Under the pieces are notes generated by a model. It searched no databases and had not been told where the DNA came from. It saw only the letters and a list, made by a program, of their open reading frames with translations. The position numbers were made by a program, and so were the translations under genes. Below, in pieces: positions 1 to 6,143 of a stretch of DNA of 10,393 nucleotides (positions are counted from its first letter, which is position 1; every line of letters starts with the position of its first letter). This stretch comes from Bacillota bacterium (GTDB lineage Bacteria; Bacillota; Clostridia; Christensenellales; Aristaeellaceae), in contig JAEZTD010000117.1 of assembly GCA_023443705.1 (NCBI GenBank), positions 1 to 10,393 on the forward strand, in the 5' to 3' direction.

Positions 1-389
1 GGCTCGGCGTCCTTCTCGAGCATCTCCTGGAACGGGATGGTCCAGCCGGAGTTCACGAGGAAGGTGGTACCCAGCTCAAACATCTGGAACAGATCCGGGC
101 CCGTGCCCGCCGGAACGGCGGCCTTGAGCTTGGTCAGGCAGTCGTCATACGCGCCCTGGAAAATGGCCGTCACCCAAATTCCCTCCTGAGAGGCGTTGTA
201 GTTGTCGACCACGCGCTGCACGGCCTCGCCGATGGTGCCGCCAAAGCAATGCCAGAAAACGACTTCGCGGCGTCCTTCAGGCACCGGCGCAGGCGTGGGC
301 GCAGCCTCGGCCAAGGCGGAAACAAAGCCGAGAGACAGCAGCATGCACAGTACCAGCAGGCAGGAGACGAGTCTGGAGAAACGTTTCAT
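1..389 (-). CDS. Family-1 extracellular solute-binding protein (UgpB-like), N-terminal part, cut by window edge
   Basis: This is the first 129 codons of a secreted substrate-binding protein of an ABC sugar or glycerol-phosphate importer; the rest lies left of base 1. The ATG at 389 is preceded by a perfect AGGAGG about 8 bases upstream. Residues 1 to about 27 form a Sec signal peptide: a KR start, a hydrophobic core (LLVLCMLLSLGFVSA), then a signal peptidase I-type ALA-E site. The cysteines at 10 and 15 do not form a convincing lipobox. The mature start, REVVFWHCFGGTIGEAVQ, followed by a VVDNYNAS stretch and a TGPDLFQMFELGT stretch, follows the pattern of family-1 binding proteins such as UgpB (FWHSMGG-like start). 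The substrate cannot be read from this part. It is a CUT1-type component, so it should not belong to the CUT2-type importer at the right end. Its promoter is at 451-479. Confidence 0.85.
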   Translation of the reverse strand, partial: MKRFSRLVSCLLVLCMLLSLGFVSALAEAAPTPAPVPEGRREVVFWHCFGGTIGEAVQRVVDNYNASQEGIWVTAIFQGAYDDCLTKLKAAVPAGTGPDLFQMFELGTTFLVNSGWTIPFQEMLEKDAE

Positions 390-450
390 AGGGGGCCTCC
401 TCTTTTTAAAGTGATGGTTTTGCCTCACTCATCCATAATGAATCTATCGC

Positions 451-479
451 ATTCTAGCATAAATAGGCGAAAATAGCAA
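451..479 (-). promoter_or_regulatory. Promoter of the solute-binding protein gene
   Basis: On the minus strand, TTGCTA (474-479), a 17-base spacer and TAGAAT (451-456) form a sigma-A type promoter. The TGC just before the -10 makes it an extended -10 (TGCTAGAAT). It lies about 60 bases upstream of the ATG at 389. The 12-mer ATGCTAGAATGC is shared exactly with the promoter at 604-632 that fires the other way. Placed by eye; the start site is inferred. Confidence 0.65.
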
Positions 480-573
480 TCCACCGCTTGCATGTTTTTC
501 ATATCCATTTGTCGAATGTGTTGAGCGAAGACTGGACTGCTGTGCTATATTTTTATTCAGAAAATTTTTGGTT

Positions 574-615
574 GCAAGCGTCGGAAGCGAACGCCTTGCG
601 CGCTTGCCGTTTGCT
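574..615. promoter_or_regulatory. Nested inverted repeats overlapping the NIPSNAP promoter, possible operator
   Basis: Two nested inverted repeats sit over the -35 region. GCAAGCG (574-580) pairs perfectly with CGCTTGC (601-607). AGCGAACG (586-593) pairs with CGTTTGCT (608-615) with one G-T wobble. Their overlap with the -35 box at 604-609 would suit a repressor site, but no regulator is known and GC-rich repeats can arise by chance. The remainder of the gap 390-662 holds only the two divergent promoters and an AT-rich spacer. Confidence 0.3.
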
Positions 616-632
616 GCGTCTCATGCTAGAAT
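604..632 (+). promoter_or_regulatory. Promoter of the NIPSNAP-family gene
   Basis: TTGCCG (604-609), a 17-base spacer and TAGAAT (627-632) with an extended -10 TGC (624-626). The predicted start near 639 leaves a short leader containing the ribosome binding site AAGGGGA (650-656) before the ATG at 663. Confidence 0.65.
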
Positions 633-662
633 GCATTACAATGGATAGAAAGGGGAATTCCC

Positions 663-977
663 ATGATCTACGAACTGCGCGTCTACCACATGCATCCCGG
701 CCGACAGAAAGCGATTTGCGATCGGTTTCAAAACCACACGCTTTCGATTTTTCCCCGCCACGGCATCAAAGTGACCGATTTCTGGGTGGACGGCGAGGGT
801 TCGGAGCGCATTTATTACGTGTGCGCGTTCGAGAGCCCGGAGGCAAAGGAAAAGGCCTGGGCTTCGTTCCGAGAGGACCCTGAGTGGATCCGCGTCAAGC
901 AGGAGAGCGAGGCGTCCGGGTCGATCGTTGCGTCCATCGACAGCTACGTGATGCGGCGCGCGCCTTTCTTTGAATAA
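663..977 (+). CDS. NIPSNAP-family small protein
   Basis: This 104-residue protein consists of one NIPSNAP domain, a member of the dimeric alpha-beta barrel (ferredoxin-like) fold. The diagnostic opening is MIYELRVYHMHPGR. It is followed by a helix (QKAICDRFQNHTLSIFPRHGI), a strand with FWVDGEG, the YYVCAFESPEAKEKAWASF stretch, and a DPEWIRVKQESEASG segment ending in a hydrophobic strand. All are typical of bacterial NIPSNAP proteins, whose biochemical role is poorly defined; a ligand-binding or mono-oxygenase-like function is only a family guess. It has no signal peptide or membrane segment and should be cytoplasmic. An AAGGGGA site 6 bases upstream fixes the start, and a promoter lies at 604-632. 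It appears monocistronic, because the next gene has its own promoter 250 bases downstream. Confidence 0.85.
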   Translation: MIYELRVYHMHPGRQKAICDRFQNHTLSIFPRHGIKVTDFWVDGEGSERIYYVCAFESPEAKEKAWASFREDPEWIRVKQESEASGSIVASIDSYVMRRAPFFE

Positions 978-1222
978 GCGCATTTGGGATGGAGGGTTTC
1001 ATGTCTCCGGTGCGCATGCCGACGGCGTCCTTTCCTTGGAGACTGTGCGTCCGGTAAAGCGCGAGGCTTCCAGGCGCACGCAGCGCACCCTCCTTCGCTT
1101 TATTAACTCCGGGGCAAAGCTCTGACCGCGGGGCTTTGATGCTTTCGGGGGGGCGGACGAAATTGCCCGTCCTCTTTTCATGCGGTGTTTCAACCGAAAG
1201 CGCCAGCCTCCGTTGCCAAACC
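978..1222. other. Intergenic stretch without a convincing gene; two hairpins
   Basis: No protein-like frame was found on either strand. Two hairpins can be drawn. CAAAGCTC (1115-1122) pairs with GGGCTTTG (1131-1138). GGACG (1155-1159) pairs with CGTCC (1168-1172) and is followed by TCTTTT, which could be a weak terminator for the NIPSNAP transcript. The second stem is only 5 bp, so the terminator reading is tentative. Confidence 0.4.
1155..1178 (+). terminator. Weak candidate terminator downstream of the NIPSNAP gene
   Basis: The stem GGACG/CGTCC has an 8-base loop and is followed by TCTTTT. The short stem and its 178-base distance from the stop codon at 977 make this a low-confidence call. 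Confidence 0.25.
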
Positions 1223-1251
1223 TTGTTTATCTTCAAGAAACCTGCTAGAAT
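1223..1251 (+). promoter_or_regulatory. Promoter of the GGDEF gene
   Basis: TTGTTT (1223-1228), exactly 17 bases, then TAGAAT (1246-1251) preceded by TGC, the same extended -10 (TGCTAGAAT) seen upstream of three other genes here. The -35 is poor (3 of 6), but the extended -10 compensates. A start near 1258 would give a leader of about 190 bases before the ATG at 1450. Confidence 0.6.
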
Positions 1252-1258
1252 TGAAACT

Positions 1259-1449
1259 GGGTGCTTGGCCGGCGGCGCAAAGATTCTGGGGCAGCAAAGC
1301 ATCAGCGGTTGTCAAAACAATGGTTCCACACAATCAACCGTCCGACCGTTTTGCGCCAAAAGACGGCAGCACCCGCCACAGCGGGAAAGTCCGCGCGGCG
1401 CCAGGCAAAGGCAATATTCATATTGTCGCGAAAAAGAGGCTCGTGCGTC
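1259..1449 (+). ncRNA. Candidate structured 5' leader of the diguanylate cyclase gene
   Basis: The leader between the predicted start and the ATG at 1450 contains several pairings. GGCGCAAA (1274-1281) pairs perfectly with TTTGCGCC (1350-1357), enclosing CGGTTG (1306-1311) with CAACCG (1335-1340). Next come a CCCGC-CACA-GCGGG hairpin (1372-1385) and a CAATA-TTCA-TATTG hairpin (1412-1425) just before the GAGG ribosome binding site (1436-1439). The frame stays open from a GTG at 1261, but its translation is arginine/lysine-rich and unlike the downstream protein, so I treat it as untranslated. It does not match my memory of the c-di-GMP-I or -II riboswitch consensus. A regulatory RNA is an inference from the pairings and location only. 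Confidence 0.35.
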
Positions 1450-2703
1450 ATGCAAAAAGACCGAAACAGCTCGATATTGATCAGAGTCTCGCTCCTGACC
1501 ACCTTTCTTTGCTTGATCATTATGGCGTACACTTCCAACCAGACCTATTTTTCCTGGAGGAATTATCAGAAAGCAAGGGAACTGAGCGCCGTTCAGGTTG
1601 TGACGCAGTATTTTTCAGACGCCCTTAAGAACTTCATGTTTGAAAGGGGCAGGATGAATGTCGTGCTTTCGACAGAGCGTCCAATCTCCGATCAAAACAG
1701 GGACTTTCTCAATCAGCGGCGAAAAGCGGCTGACGAGGCTTTTGAATCCGGCTTTTTGACCATAGCAGAGTTTTTCCCGGACGAAGCGGACCTGCTCCGC
1801 AGAGAATATGCATCCATTGACCGCTTGAGAAGAAAACTCGACGCCGAAGCACTGGAATCACGGACAGCCCGAGATGGCAACGCCCGGGCGCTGTGGTTCT
1901 CCGGTTGTACAGACTATATAGACACGGTGATCAAGAAAATCGCCGTCATCCGAGAGCTTTCCCACAACGACATTCTTATTTTCAACTGCTTTGATGTGAT
2001 TGTCGACAGCTTGCACTTTCGGAGCATTGTGGGCAATGAATCCTCGGTTATAACATCGGCCATCGCGTCCGGAAGAAAACTAGACGACGATTTCTATATG
2101 GAAATCACGACCATGCGGGGCGAATCCCTGCAACTCTGGTCGGAGCTTGAGACGGCCATTGAACACGTCGGATCGGAACCGCTGACCATGGCGCTTGAAG
2201 ACGTAAGAAAGCAATACCATCGGGGTTTGCGGGCGGAACAGGACAGGCTTCTCAAGCTGGCTCACGAAGGACAATTGTACGAGGGCGCGGCCAAAGAACT
2301 GGCCAATCTTTCCGTTCCTGCGCTGGATTCAATTTTCCGCATCAGCGAGGAAGCCATACATGAAATCAAAAGAGAAAATCAGGCGATCGTTCACAAAGCG
2401 CTCAACGGCTTATTTTGGGGGTTCTCGCAGCTGCTCGCGGGTATTTTGCTCGTCATTATCGTCCCGCGCTATTACAAAAAGCAATTTGTTCGCCCCCTCA
2501 ACGACATCATTCAGATCCTGGAAGACATTGGCGAAGGCAAGACGGACTGCCGAATCCCACACGTCGATAGAACGGACGAAATCGGCAAACTGGCATTCGG
2601 GGCCAAGGCGCTTAAGTACAGCATTATTGAAGAACAATCGATAAAACTGGAGCTTGAGCAGACGGTTTCGAAACTTGAGCAGCTTTCCGTCAGAGACCCT
2701 TAA
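1450..2703 (+). CDS. Membrane sensor/HAMP part of a diguanylate cyclase, truncated by an in-frame TAA
   Basis: This is the 417-residue N-terminal part of a transmembrane GGDEF protein. TM1 (about residues 9-28, LIRVSLLTTFLCLIIMAYTS) and TM2 (about 320-338) bracket an extracytoplasmic, mostly helical domain of about 280 residues. That domain contains FMFERGRMNVVLS, reminiscent of NIT-type or four-helix sensor domains; the ligand is unknown. A HAMP domain (about 339-392, with FVRPLNDIIQILEDIGEGK) and a short coiled coil follow. The frame ends in LEQLSVRDP-stop at 2701-2703, and the same frame continues with TGLFNRRYM, so the stop replaces the Leu of the DPLTGLFNRRY motif. I chose the ATG at 1450 because it directly precedes TM1 and has GAGG 10 bases upstream; a GTG at 1261 would add 63 basic, non-protein-like residues. 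As it stands the product senses but cannot make c-di-GMP. It is either a pseudogene fragment or half of a split protein. Confidence 0.75.
   Translation: MQKDRNSSILIRVSLLTTFLCLIIMAYTSNQTYFSWRNYQKARELSAVQVVTQYFSDALKNFMFERGRMNVVLSTERPISDQNRDFLNQRRKAADEAFESGFLTIAEFFPDEADLLRREYASIDRLRRKLDAEALESRTARDGNARALWFSGCTDYIDTVIKKIAVIRELSHNDILIFNCFDVIVDSLHFRSIVGNESSVITSAIASGRKLDDDFYMEITTMRGESLQLWSELETAIEHVGSEPLTMALEDVRKQYHRGLRAEQDRLLKLAHEGQLYEGAAKELANLSVPALDSIFRISEEAIHEIKRENQAIVHKALNGLFWGFSQLLAGILLVIIVPRYYKKQFVRPLNDIIQILEDIGEGKTDCRIPHVDRTDEIGKLAFGAKALKYSIIEEQSIKLELEQTVSKLEQLSVRDP
2701..2703 (+). other. In-frame TAA inside the DxLT motif of the GGDEF protein
   Basis: The bases GAC CCT TAA ACC GGG CTT TTC read D-P-stop-T-G-L-F, where the family has D-P-L-T-G-L-F. 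One substitution, TTA to TAA, explains it. TTA is used for Leu elsewhere in the same gene, for example in NGLFW and in ALLRG. There is no frameshift, because both halves are in the same frame. Confidence 0.9.
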
Positions 2704-2727
2704 ACCGGGCTTTTCAACAGAAGGTAC

Positions 2728-3168
2728 ATGAAAGAGCGATTCGACGAAATGGAGAATCTGTACCGCAGGAACGGGCGCACTTTTTCGGTGATCATGGGCG
2801 ACATTGACAATTTCAAGTCAATCAACGATCGGTTTGGCCATGACTGCGGCGACAGTGTTCTTGTGCATGTCGCGGCCATCCTTTCAAAGCATTGCAGGGA
2901 ATCGGATGTGCTCGCAAGATGGGGCGGCGAAGAGTTCCTGTTCCTGCTGCCGGATACCGATCAAAAGGGGGCCATATCCCTGGCCGAAAGAATCCGCAGC
3001 AATCTGGAGGAAGGCATTTTTGAACGCGATGTCGTTAAGGAAGCCCTCGCAATGACATTTGGCGTTGCGGAGTATTCCTCAGACGGCGATATTCGGGACG
3101 CGGTCAGAAGGGCGGACACGGCGTTATTGCGCGGCAAAATGAACGGACGCAATCGGGTTGAAGCCTAA
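2728..3168 (+). CDS. GGDEF (diguanylate cyclase) domain, separated from its sensor half by a stop codon
   Basis: This 146-residue open frame is the catalytic part of a diguanylate cyclase, which joins two GTP into c-di-GMP. Visible motifs are the metal-binding GDIDNFKSIND, the NDRFGHDCGDSVL stretch, the active-site WGGEEF, an allosteric inhibitory I-site RESD exactly five residues before GGEEF, and the closing RRADTALLRGKMNGRNRV. Catalytic residues are intact, so decay, if any, is recent. The ATG at 2728 has an AGAAGG only three bases away, a poor spacing for re-initiation. Starting there also loses the LTGLFNRRY segment that forms the entry to the domain. With readthrough of the TAA at 2701, the full protein would be 572 residues, a normal size for this architecture. 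A free GGDEF domain would be weakly active at best, since activity needs dimerisation driven by the missing HAMP and coiled coil. Confidence 0.75.
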   Translation: MKERFDEMENLYRRNGRTFSVIMGDIDNFKSINDRFGHDCGDSVLVHVAAILSKHCRESDVLARWGGEEFLFLLPDTDQKGAISLAERIRSNLEEGIFERDVVKEALAMTFGVAEYSSDGDIRDAVRRADTALLRGKMNGRNRVEA

Positions 3169-3240
3169 TGATTCAAAGCGGCTTACGCGGCACCACGGCA
3201 CCACCGACCAACAAACGGCGCCAAGCCTCTGCCCGACGCC

Positions 3241-3432
3241 TAATACCAAGTCGGAACATTAATTCTTCCAAAGGGCCGAGAGATTTTCGACTGAGAACAA
3301 GGAGCCGGAGCGAGGAAACCCTTCGGGATACGCCTTCGGCGTGAAATGCAGCGCTATTTTGAGCGGAAGGCGACACAGTTCTCGGCGAAAAGTTCCGGTC
3401 CGACTATGAATTTATGTTTCGGATTGGTATAA
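3241..3432. repeat. Palindromic MITE-like element of about 192 bp
   Basis: The ends are inverted repeats. Bases 3241-3265 (starting TAATACCAAG) match the reverse complement of 3408-3432 (starting TTATACCAAT) at about 19 of 25 positions. The similarity continues inward with gaps to GAGAAC (3293-3298) opposite GTTCTC (3378-3383), so each arm is about 55 bases. The centre holds two tight hairpins, CCC-TTC-GGG (3319-3327) and ACGCC-TTC-GGCGT (3330-3342). Length, palindromic arms, lack of coding capacity and position between convergent genes fit a miniature inverted-repeat element or a large REP/BIME-like repeat. I could not find an unambiguous target-site duplication. Whether it is repeated in the genome cannot be seen from one window. 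Confidence 0.5.
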
Positions 3433-3458
3433 GCAGTACGCAAGCGGAAACGATTAAA

Positions 3459-3499
3459 GGCGAGCGGCCTTGCCGTTACGGCGAGGCTGCCGCCTTTTT
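3459..3499. terminator. Bidirectional terminator-like hairpin
   Basis: GCCTTGCCG pairs with CGGCGAGGC around a TTA loop (one G-T wobble) and is reinforced by an outer GGCG/CGCC. On the plus strand it is followed by TTTTT (3495-3499). On the minus strand the tail is the weaker TTTAATCGTTT. It lies 83 bases past the stop of the UroD-like gene and about 290 past the GGDEF stop, so it can serve both convergent transcripts. Confidence 0.6.
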
Positions 3500-3581
3500 A
3501 TCATGCCCTGGCTTACGAAGCCGCGCCCGATCAGGTCCGCGCGCGGGCGGTCGTCGCAGGGCGTACCGTCCCGGCATCCCT

Positions 3582-4577
3582 TTACTGGTTTTTGCACACC
3601 TCCAGAAACGCCAATACATTTTCCGCGGGGATGTCGCCTGGCATGGCGTGGGTGGGCGCGATGATGTAGCCGCCGCCCTCCGACAGGATGCCGATGATGC
3701 GCGCCATCTCTGTTTTAACTTCGTCGGGCGACGCGTAGGGCAGCAGCTTCTGCGTCGAGATGCCGCCGAAAAAGGTGATCCTGTCCCCGTAGGTCTTTTT
3801 GAAGAATTCGATGTCGTACACCTCCGGCTGGAAGGTGTTGTAGATGTCGAGGCCATACGCCTTGAGGTCCGGAAAAACCTCCGAGCAGTCTCCGCAGGAG
3901 TGCTGCGCTACGTACATGCCCTTGGCCTTTACGTAGCCGTACTCCTTTTCAATGCGCGGCGCGATGAACTTTTTCCAAAGCGGGTAGCCCATGATCAGCC
4001 CCTTTTGCATGCCCCAGTCGTCGCCGAAGAAGACGCAGTCAATCGGGTACTCGCTGACGATGTCCACGACCTTGAGGTTGTATTCGACGATCCTGTCCAG
4101 AAGCTCGTCGACGAAATCCGGCTCATCGATCATATCGCAGAGCAGCTCCTCCATCGACCGGAGCGTCCACGCCCGCTCGAAGAGGGAAAAACCGATGATG
4201 TACATGGTGAATTTGTCCCGCTGCGCGGCAAGTCTTTCGCACTTTTCGCGGATCAGCTTTTCGTCCGGCTCCGGAAAGACATAGCCAGTGAGCGACGGCT
4301 CCTTCAGAAGGTACTCGTGCACCACGCCGAAGTCGCCCTCCTGGGCGCCCTTGTCCCATACGACGCCGAACATATCCCGGAAGAGGCCGTGCTGAAGATC
4401 GACGAAGGACTCGTTGCGCTCCTGCGCCAGATAGGAATCCGAATGCTCGAAATAGAGCGGGTCCCCGGTGGTCTCCCGCATCCGCTGCGCGATTTCATCG
4501 GTCATGTCGAGGAAATAGGGCACCGGCCGCACGTCCTCGTGCCTGAGCGCCTTGAGCACGGCTTCGCGCCTGGTCAT
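3582..4577 (-). CDS. UroD/MtaA-family protein (probable corrinoid-type methyltransferase, not HemE)
   Basis: This 331-residue protein belongs to the uroporphyrinogen decarboxylase superfamily, which includes HemE and the MtaA/MtbA/CmuA-type methyltransferases. The opening MTRREAVLKALRHEDVRPVP is typical of the non-HemE branch, and the RQAGRYLPEY motif of true HemE is absent. A FFGDDWGMQKGLIM stretch lies at 183-196. AQHSCGD gives H226-x-C228, matching the H-x-C zinc pair of MtaA-like enzymes. At the place of the family's third ligand, a Cys, the sequence reads APTHAMPGD (His310). A methyl transfer function is therefore plausible, but the acceptor (corrinoid protein or thiol) is unknown and no corrinoid protein is in the window. 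The ATG at 4577 overlaps the regulator's stop (ATGA) and has AGGAGG at 4585-4590; a longer open frame starting at 4631 has no comparable support. Co-transcription with the response regulator is likely. Confidence 0.8.
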   Translation of the reverse strand: MTRREAVLKALRHEDVRPVPYFLDMTDEIAQRMRETTGDPLYFEHSDSYLAQERNESFVDLQHGLFRDMFGVVWDKGAQEGDFGVVHEYLLKEPSLTGYVFPEPDEKLIREKCERLAAQRDKFTMYIIGFSLFERAWTLRSMEELLCDMIDEPDFVDELLDRIVEYNLKVVDIVSEYPIDCVFFGDDWGMQKGLIMGYPLWKKFIAPRIEKEYGYVKAKGMYVAQHSCGDCSEVFPDLKAYGLDIYNTFQPEVYDIEFFKKTYGDRITFFGGISTQKLLPYASPDEVKTEMARIIGILSEGGGYIIAPTHAMPGDIPAENVLAFLEVCKNQ

Positions 4578-6121
4578 GGGGCATCCTCCTTTGATTTTGA
4601 AATGGACTGGTTCACGCGGCGCATTTCGCACAGCGCCTTGTACTCGCTGGGGCTCATGCCCACGCAGCGCTTGAAAAGGTTGTAGAAGGTCTGGGCGTTG
4701 TGAAAGCCGAGCTTGTCCACCACCTCGCCCACCCGCACATCCTCCCGCGAGAGCATCGCCTTGGCGCGCTCCATCCGCTTGTTGCGGATGTACTCGCCCA
4801 CGCTCAAGCTTGTCTCCGCCTTGAACACCTTGGCCAGGTACACCTTATGGATCAGGAAGGTGGCGGCGAGGGATTCCAGCGTCAGGTTCTCGCAGTAGTG
4901 CTTTTCAATGTAGGCAATGATCTGGCTGAGGCGCGGGCTGTAGGCGGTGCGCACGGCCCGGGAGAGCGCGGTAAACCGCTCGAGAAACCAGCCGCAGATC
5001 TCCCCGATGGAGTCCATCTGATCGAGCGCCTCCAGCGATACCGTGTCCGCGCCGAAGATGCTCATAAAGGAAATGCCGCCCGCCAGGCAGGCCTGGGTCA
5101 GGATGCCCATCAAGAGCGCGTTGACGTGGCTCAGGTAGTTGTACTGCATCATTCCGGTGAGGTCCCGCTGGTAGAGCCGCCGGATTTCGCCCGTCAGCGC
5201 GGCTTCGTCGCCATCCTTCAGCGCCTCGCGCACCCGCGCGACGCCCTCGTCCAGCACCTTCAGCTGCGCCCGGGAACCCGATGCGCTGAAGGCCTCGTAG
5301 TGAATGTTGCGCCCCTTCCCCTGAAACACCGCGCCGAGCAGAGCTTCCGACGCCTGGTTCACCGCCTCGCCCAGCCTTTCGGGGCTGCGCATGATCGCGG
5401 ACACGCCGATGGTGACGTGCGAACCGGCCTTTTCCAGCGCAAGCCTGACCGCGCTCAGGCATTCTGACATTCGCCGCAGCTGCTCCGCGCCGCTGGAAAG
5501 CCTTGGCAGAAGGCCCAGCGCATACAGCCTGCCGCCCCGGAAAGCCGCCTGACCGCCCCCGGGCGCGAGCGCGCTCCAAAGCGCCCTGGGGGGAATGTCC
5601 ATGTCGCAGAAGCCGTCGGGCCGGGAGACGGCCATCAGGAAGTAATCGCGCCCGCTCAGTTCGCCCGCTTCGGCCTCCGAGGGCGTCTCGCCGCGAAGCG
5701 CGCACTCGAGCGCCTGGCTGGGCAGCGGCCGGCTTGCGGCTGGGACGCGCCCCGCTTCGGCCAGCCGGGAGAGCAGGTCCGCCAGCGTGCCGCCGGTGAA
5801 GGAATCCTTCAGAATGTAGTCGATCACGCCCAGCCGAAGCGCCTCTTTGGCGTAGGCAAAGCGCTCGTGGCAGCTCAGAACCGCCACCGGCTGGCCGGGA
5901 CTGATCTTTCGGACGGCGCGGATCAGCTCCAGCCCGTCCATCACGGGCATCTGAATGTCGGTGATGATGAGGCTGGGCTGCCGTGATTCAAAAACCTCCA
6001 GCGCCTCGCGGCCGTTTTTGGCCTCCAGGATTGGGTCGTAGCCGAAGCTGCGCCAGTCCAGGCTCATCTTGATGAGCTCTCTGGACGGCGTTTCGTCATC
6101 CACGATGAGGACAGAACGCAT
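4574..6121 (-). CDS. YesN-type response regulator with AraC-family DNA-binding domain
   Basis: This 515-residue transcription factor pairs with the kinase encoded upstream. The receiver domain (about 1-120) shows the acidic pair D8-D9, phospho-acceptor D55 in TDIQMPVMDG, switch residue S83 in AVLSCHE, and K105 in YILKDS. A long middle region (about 130-390) has no motif I recognise, as is usual in YesN-type regulators. The C-terminus (about 398-500) is an AraC helix-turn-helix pair: LAATFLIHKVYLAKVFK for the first, then VVDKLGFHNAQTFYNLFKRCVGMSPSEYK, the family signature. I chose the ATG at 6121, just before RSVLIVDDE, with GGGGGTGAGAGA in front. An upstream ATG at 6145 lies inside the predicted -10. 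Its stop overlaps the next start (ATGA), so it is translationally coupled to the UroD-like gene. The target is probably the divergent transporter operon. Confidence 0.9.
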   Translation of the reverse strand: MRSVLIVDDETPSRELIKMSLDWRSFGYDPILEAKNGREALEVFESRQPSLIITDIQMPVMDGLELIRAVRKISPGQPVAVLSCHERFAYAKEALRLGVIDYILKDSFTGGTLADLLSRLAEAGRVPAASRPLPSQALECALRGETPSEAEAGELSGRDYFLMAVSRPDGFCDMDIPPRALWSALAPGGGQAAFRGGRLYALGLLPRLSSGAEQLRRMSECLSAVRLALEKAGSHVTIGVSAIMRSPERLGEAVNQASEALLGAVFQGKGRNIHYEAFSASGSRAQLKVLDEGVARVREALKDGDEAALTGEIRRLYQRDLTGMMQYNYLSHVNALLMGILTQACLAGGISFMSIFGADTVSLEALDQMDSIGEICGWFLERFTALSRAVRTAYSPRLSQIIAYIEKHYCENLTLESLAATFLIHKVYLAKVFKAETSLSVGEYIRNKRMERAKAMLSREDVRVGEVVDKLGFHNAQTFYNLFKRCVGMSPSEYKALCEMRRVNQSISKSKEDAP

Positions 6122-6143
6122 TCTCTCACCCCCACGCTTTACC

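Larger units (their letters stand above)
3169..3581. other. Intergenic region between convergent genes, holding a MITE-like repeat and a terminator
   Basis: No protein-like frame is present. The region between the GGDEF stop and the UroD-like stop contains the palindromic element at 3241-3432 and the hairpin at 3459-3499. I see nothing else I can name at 3169-3240 or 3500-3581. Confidence 0.6.

Noticed and set aside
1001..1057. Possible 18-residue peptide (MSPVRMPTASF...) after GGAGGG
   Set aside because: The spacing to the ATG is only four bases, the peptide has no recognisable character, and a chance ORF of this size is common.
1261..1449. N-terminal extension of the cyclase from GTG 1261
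   Set aside because: The 63 extra residues are basic and unlike any domain, they would precede TM1, and the region forms stable pairings. The ATG at 1450 fits better.
1259..1449. c-di-GMP-I (GEMM) or c-di-GMP-II riboswitch
   Set aside because: Attractive by context, but I cannot find the conserved GEMM core or the class II conserved stretches, so only an unnamed structured leader is reported.
1136..1628. Plus-strand frames covering the cyclase leader and start
   Set aside because: They overlap the cyclase start out of frame and have no protein-like composition or motif.
3582..4577. HemE, uroporphyrinogen decarboxylase of haem synthesis
   Set aside because: The N-terminal RQAGRYLPEY motif of HemE is absent, the H-x-C pair of the methyltransferase branch is present, and no haem genes are nearby.
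3414..4685. Open frame of 423 codons on the plus strand
   Set aside because: Antisense to the UroD-like gene, with no recognisable domain and no ribosome binding site. A composition artefact.
4700..5467. Open frame of 255 codons on the plus strand
   Set aside because: Antisense to the response regulator; the sequence is shadow-like, rich in H, R, A and V, and has no motif.
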